A stretch of 20,010 nucleotides of DNA from Plantago elongata (taxonomy: Eukaryota > Streptophyta > Magnoliopsida > Lamiales > Plantaginaceae). The stretch is taken from NCBI GenBank assembly GCA_036897095.1, contig JAYMSP010003381.1:1-20010 (forward strand). The letters run 5' to 3'. The notes beneath the pieces were generated by a model that saw only the letters and a program-made list of their open reading frames with translations, was not told where the DNA came from and made no database searches. Position 1 is the first letter of the stretch. Each line of letters starts with the position of its first letter. Shown in pieces: positions 18,807 to 20,010 of this stretch. The position numbers and the translations under genes were made by a program.

Positions 18807-20010
18807 ATGGCTACTCCTACAGCTATCATGCATACGCCTTTGATGAATTCTGATCTCGCAGCTCCAGTAGCTCCTCCAACAATCTCAAACATTAATGGCA
18901 AGGATCCATCCGTCTTACTGACTCGATCGGGACCCATTGCTTTGCATGAATCTTCTATTAATATGGGTCGGGAAGCTCATTCTCTTGGATCGAACAGGCC
19001 AGCTTGGGCCTTGAAAGGTCCGAATTTTGAGCCGGTTCAAAAAGGTACGCATCTTGCAGTTGTTTTAAATAAAGATTTTTATTAAAAGAATTGATAACTG
19101 CGTGCGTTTTTCTTTTATTGGCCGGTTAATCTTGCCAAAGGACTCTTCCCCTTGGAAGTTTCAGAAACTACGCGACCATCTCAGAAGCTTGTGGAAACTT
19201 GATTCTTGGAGGATGCTATCTATAGGATTTGGTTATTTTGTCTTTCAGTTGCATACAGAGCAGGCACATGACACTATCTATCAACAGGGTTCTTGCAAAC
19301 TCAAGGTGGGTAGCCTTTTTCTTCAATCTTGGGTGCCGAACTTTGTACCTGCCAAAGCTTCTTCTACAGTGGCGAAGTTATGGGTGTGTTTATATGGCCT
19401 TGGTTTTGAGCACCTCCATGCCTCTGTCATTATGGGACTTGCTTCTGCTTTTGATCAGCCCATCAAAATTGATATTAATTCTCTGGATCGTAGTTTTGAA
19501 AATTATGTGAGGGTGCTGGTTGAGATTGATTTATCACAACCTTTGGAGTCGAAGGTTATGTTGGAAACACCTACTAAAAGTTTCTGGATAGAATCTCTTT
19601 TGGAGGATATTCCACCATTTTGTACTTCTTATTTGGCTATCGGTCATTCTACTGCCGATTGTGGTCATTCAAAGGTTGATGCACATGCAACGCAATTTGC
19701 CAGGGACCGCAGTCATTCAAGACCAAGAACTAATGGTAAGAATCAACGCACTATTGATGGATTTGTTCCCGTGCAACGATGTAATAAAGCTCCTAGGCGC
19801 ACAGATGTTCCGTCTTCTTCTGGTACTTTTAAGGAAACGGGTGTCGTTGATAACACCGGAGTTTATGGAAATCGATATGCTACTTTAGCTGACGATAATA
19901 GTTTACCGGAGGACGATACTTCCCTTCCTGCTTCGCAACATCCTTCTACTGAAGGTGTTTCGTCCCACACACCTGTAGCTAAGTCTCTGGAGCGCTCTTC
20001 TTCGATTGCT
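18807..20010 (+). pseudogene. LINE ORF1 (DUF4283 and zinc knuckle), frameshifted, truncated by window end
   Basis: The likely start is ATG at 18807 (MATPTAIMHTPLMNSD), although the same frame is open from 18705. This frame gives NRPAWALKGPNFEPVQKGTHLA-type ORF1 sequence and stops at TAA 19083-19085. From about 19075 the next frame is open to the window end (312 codons). It carries a typical DUF4283 domain: FIGRLILPK, LWKLDSWRML, VWVCLYG-like, FDQPIKID and VEIDLSQPL. A CCHC-type knuckle follows at 19621-19662, then the NRYATLADD block. The two parts join at a T5 run (19076-19080), where one extra base explains the shift. The second cysteine of the knuckle is Tyr (TAT, 19630-19632). ORF1 proteins bind element RNA. 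This copy would not make one. Confidence 0.8.

Larger units (their letters stand above)
18139..20010 (+). mobile_element. LINE (non-LTR retrotransposon), 5' part, runs off the window
   Basis: The element reads left to right. It has a GC-rich 5' edge (GCGGCGGGGGCGGCG), a 5' region of tandem 172-bp monomers, then ORF1 with a DUF4283 domain and zinc knuckle. ORF2 (endonuclease and reverse transcriptase), the poly(A) tail and the right target-site duplication would lie beyond 20010, so completeness cannot be judged. The sharp composition change at about 18138 supports the left edge. Confidence 0.75.

Noticed and set aside
1..20010. A novel defence, biosynthetic or multi-gene system
   Set aside because: Apart from UPL3, all recognisable coding sequence is transposon-derived, and no clustering of unrelated host genes is seen.

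Overview
The window is nuclear DNA from a flowering plant, most likely a eudicot. The evidence is one gene split by 17 canonical GT-AG introns (16 of them within the coding sequence) that are T-rich and AT-rich, AT-rich intergenic DNA, and plant-type Helitron, Mutator-like and LINE remnants. The species cannot be named from the sequence alone. There are no bacterial-style operons, CRISPR arrays, tRNA genes or rRNA genes.

Layout: (1) 1-2640 carries two decayed Helitron helicase fragments in head-to-head orientation. The minus-strand one (837-1216) and the plus-strand one (about 1394-2637) are diverged copies of the same C-terminal region. (2) 2640-5950 is AT-rich repeat DNA with a degenerate tandem array (about 3863-4200). 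It is interrupted by a 784-bp non-autonomous Mutator-like element (4583-5366) with long terminal inverted repeats and a perfect 9-bp target-site duplication. An (AG)n microsatellite follows at 5716. (3) 5950-7090 is the upstream intergenic region of the main gene and contains a long, nearly perfect fold-back (6298-6474). (4) About 7090-17000 is the one complete host gene, a UPL3/KAKTUS-type HECT E3 ubiquitin ligase on the plus strand. It has a 5' leader with a probable intron and two upstream ORFs, then 17 coding exons from 7694 to 16518 encoding 1867 residues. (5) 17000-18130 is AT-rich intergenic DNA with a possible old LTR edge. (6) 18139-20010 is the 5' part of a LINE (non-LTR retrotransposon). 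It has a 5' region built from tandem 172-bp monomers and an ORF1 (DUF4283 plus zinc knuckle) broken by a frameshift. The window ends inside it.

The only gene expected to work is UPL3. Its ARM-type repeats bind substrate and its C-terminal HECT domain passes ubiquitin through a catalytic cysteine at residue 1834. Everything else recognised is transposon-derived and decayed. I found no undescribed multi-gene system. The most original observations are the 172-bp monomer array of the LINE, the uORF and hairpin arrangement just before the UPL3 start codon, and a frame-preserving 84-bp intron in the UPL3 ARM region.
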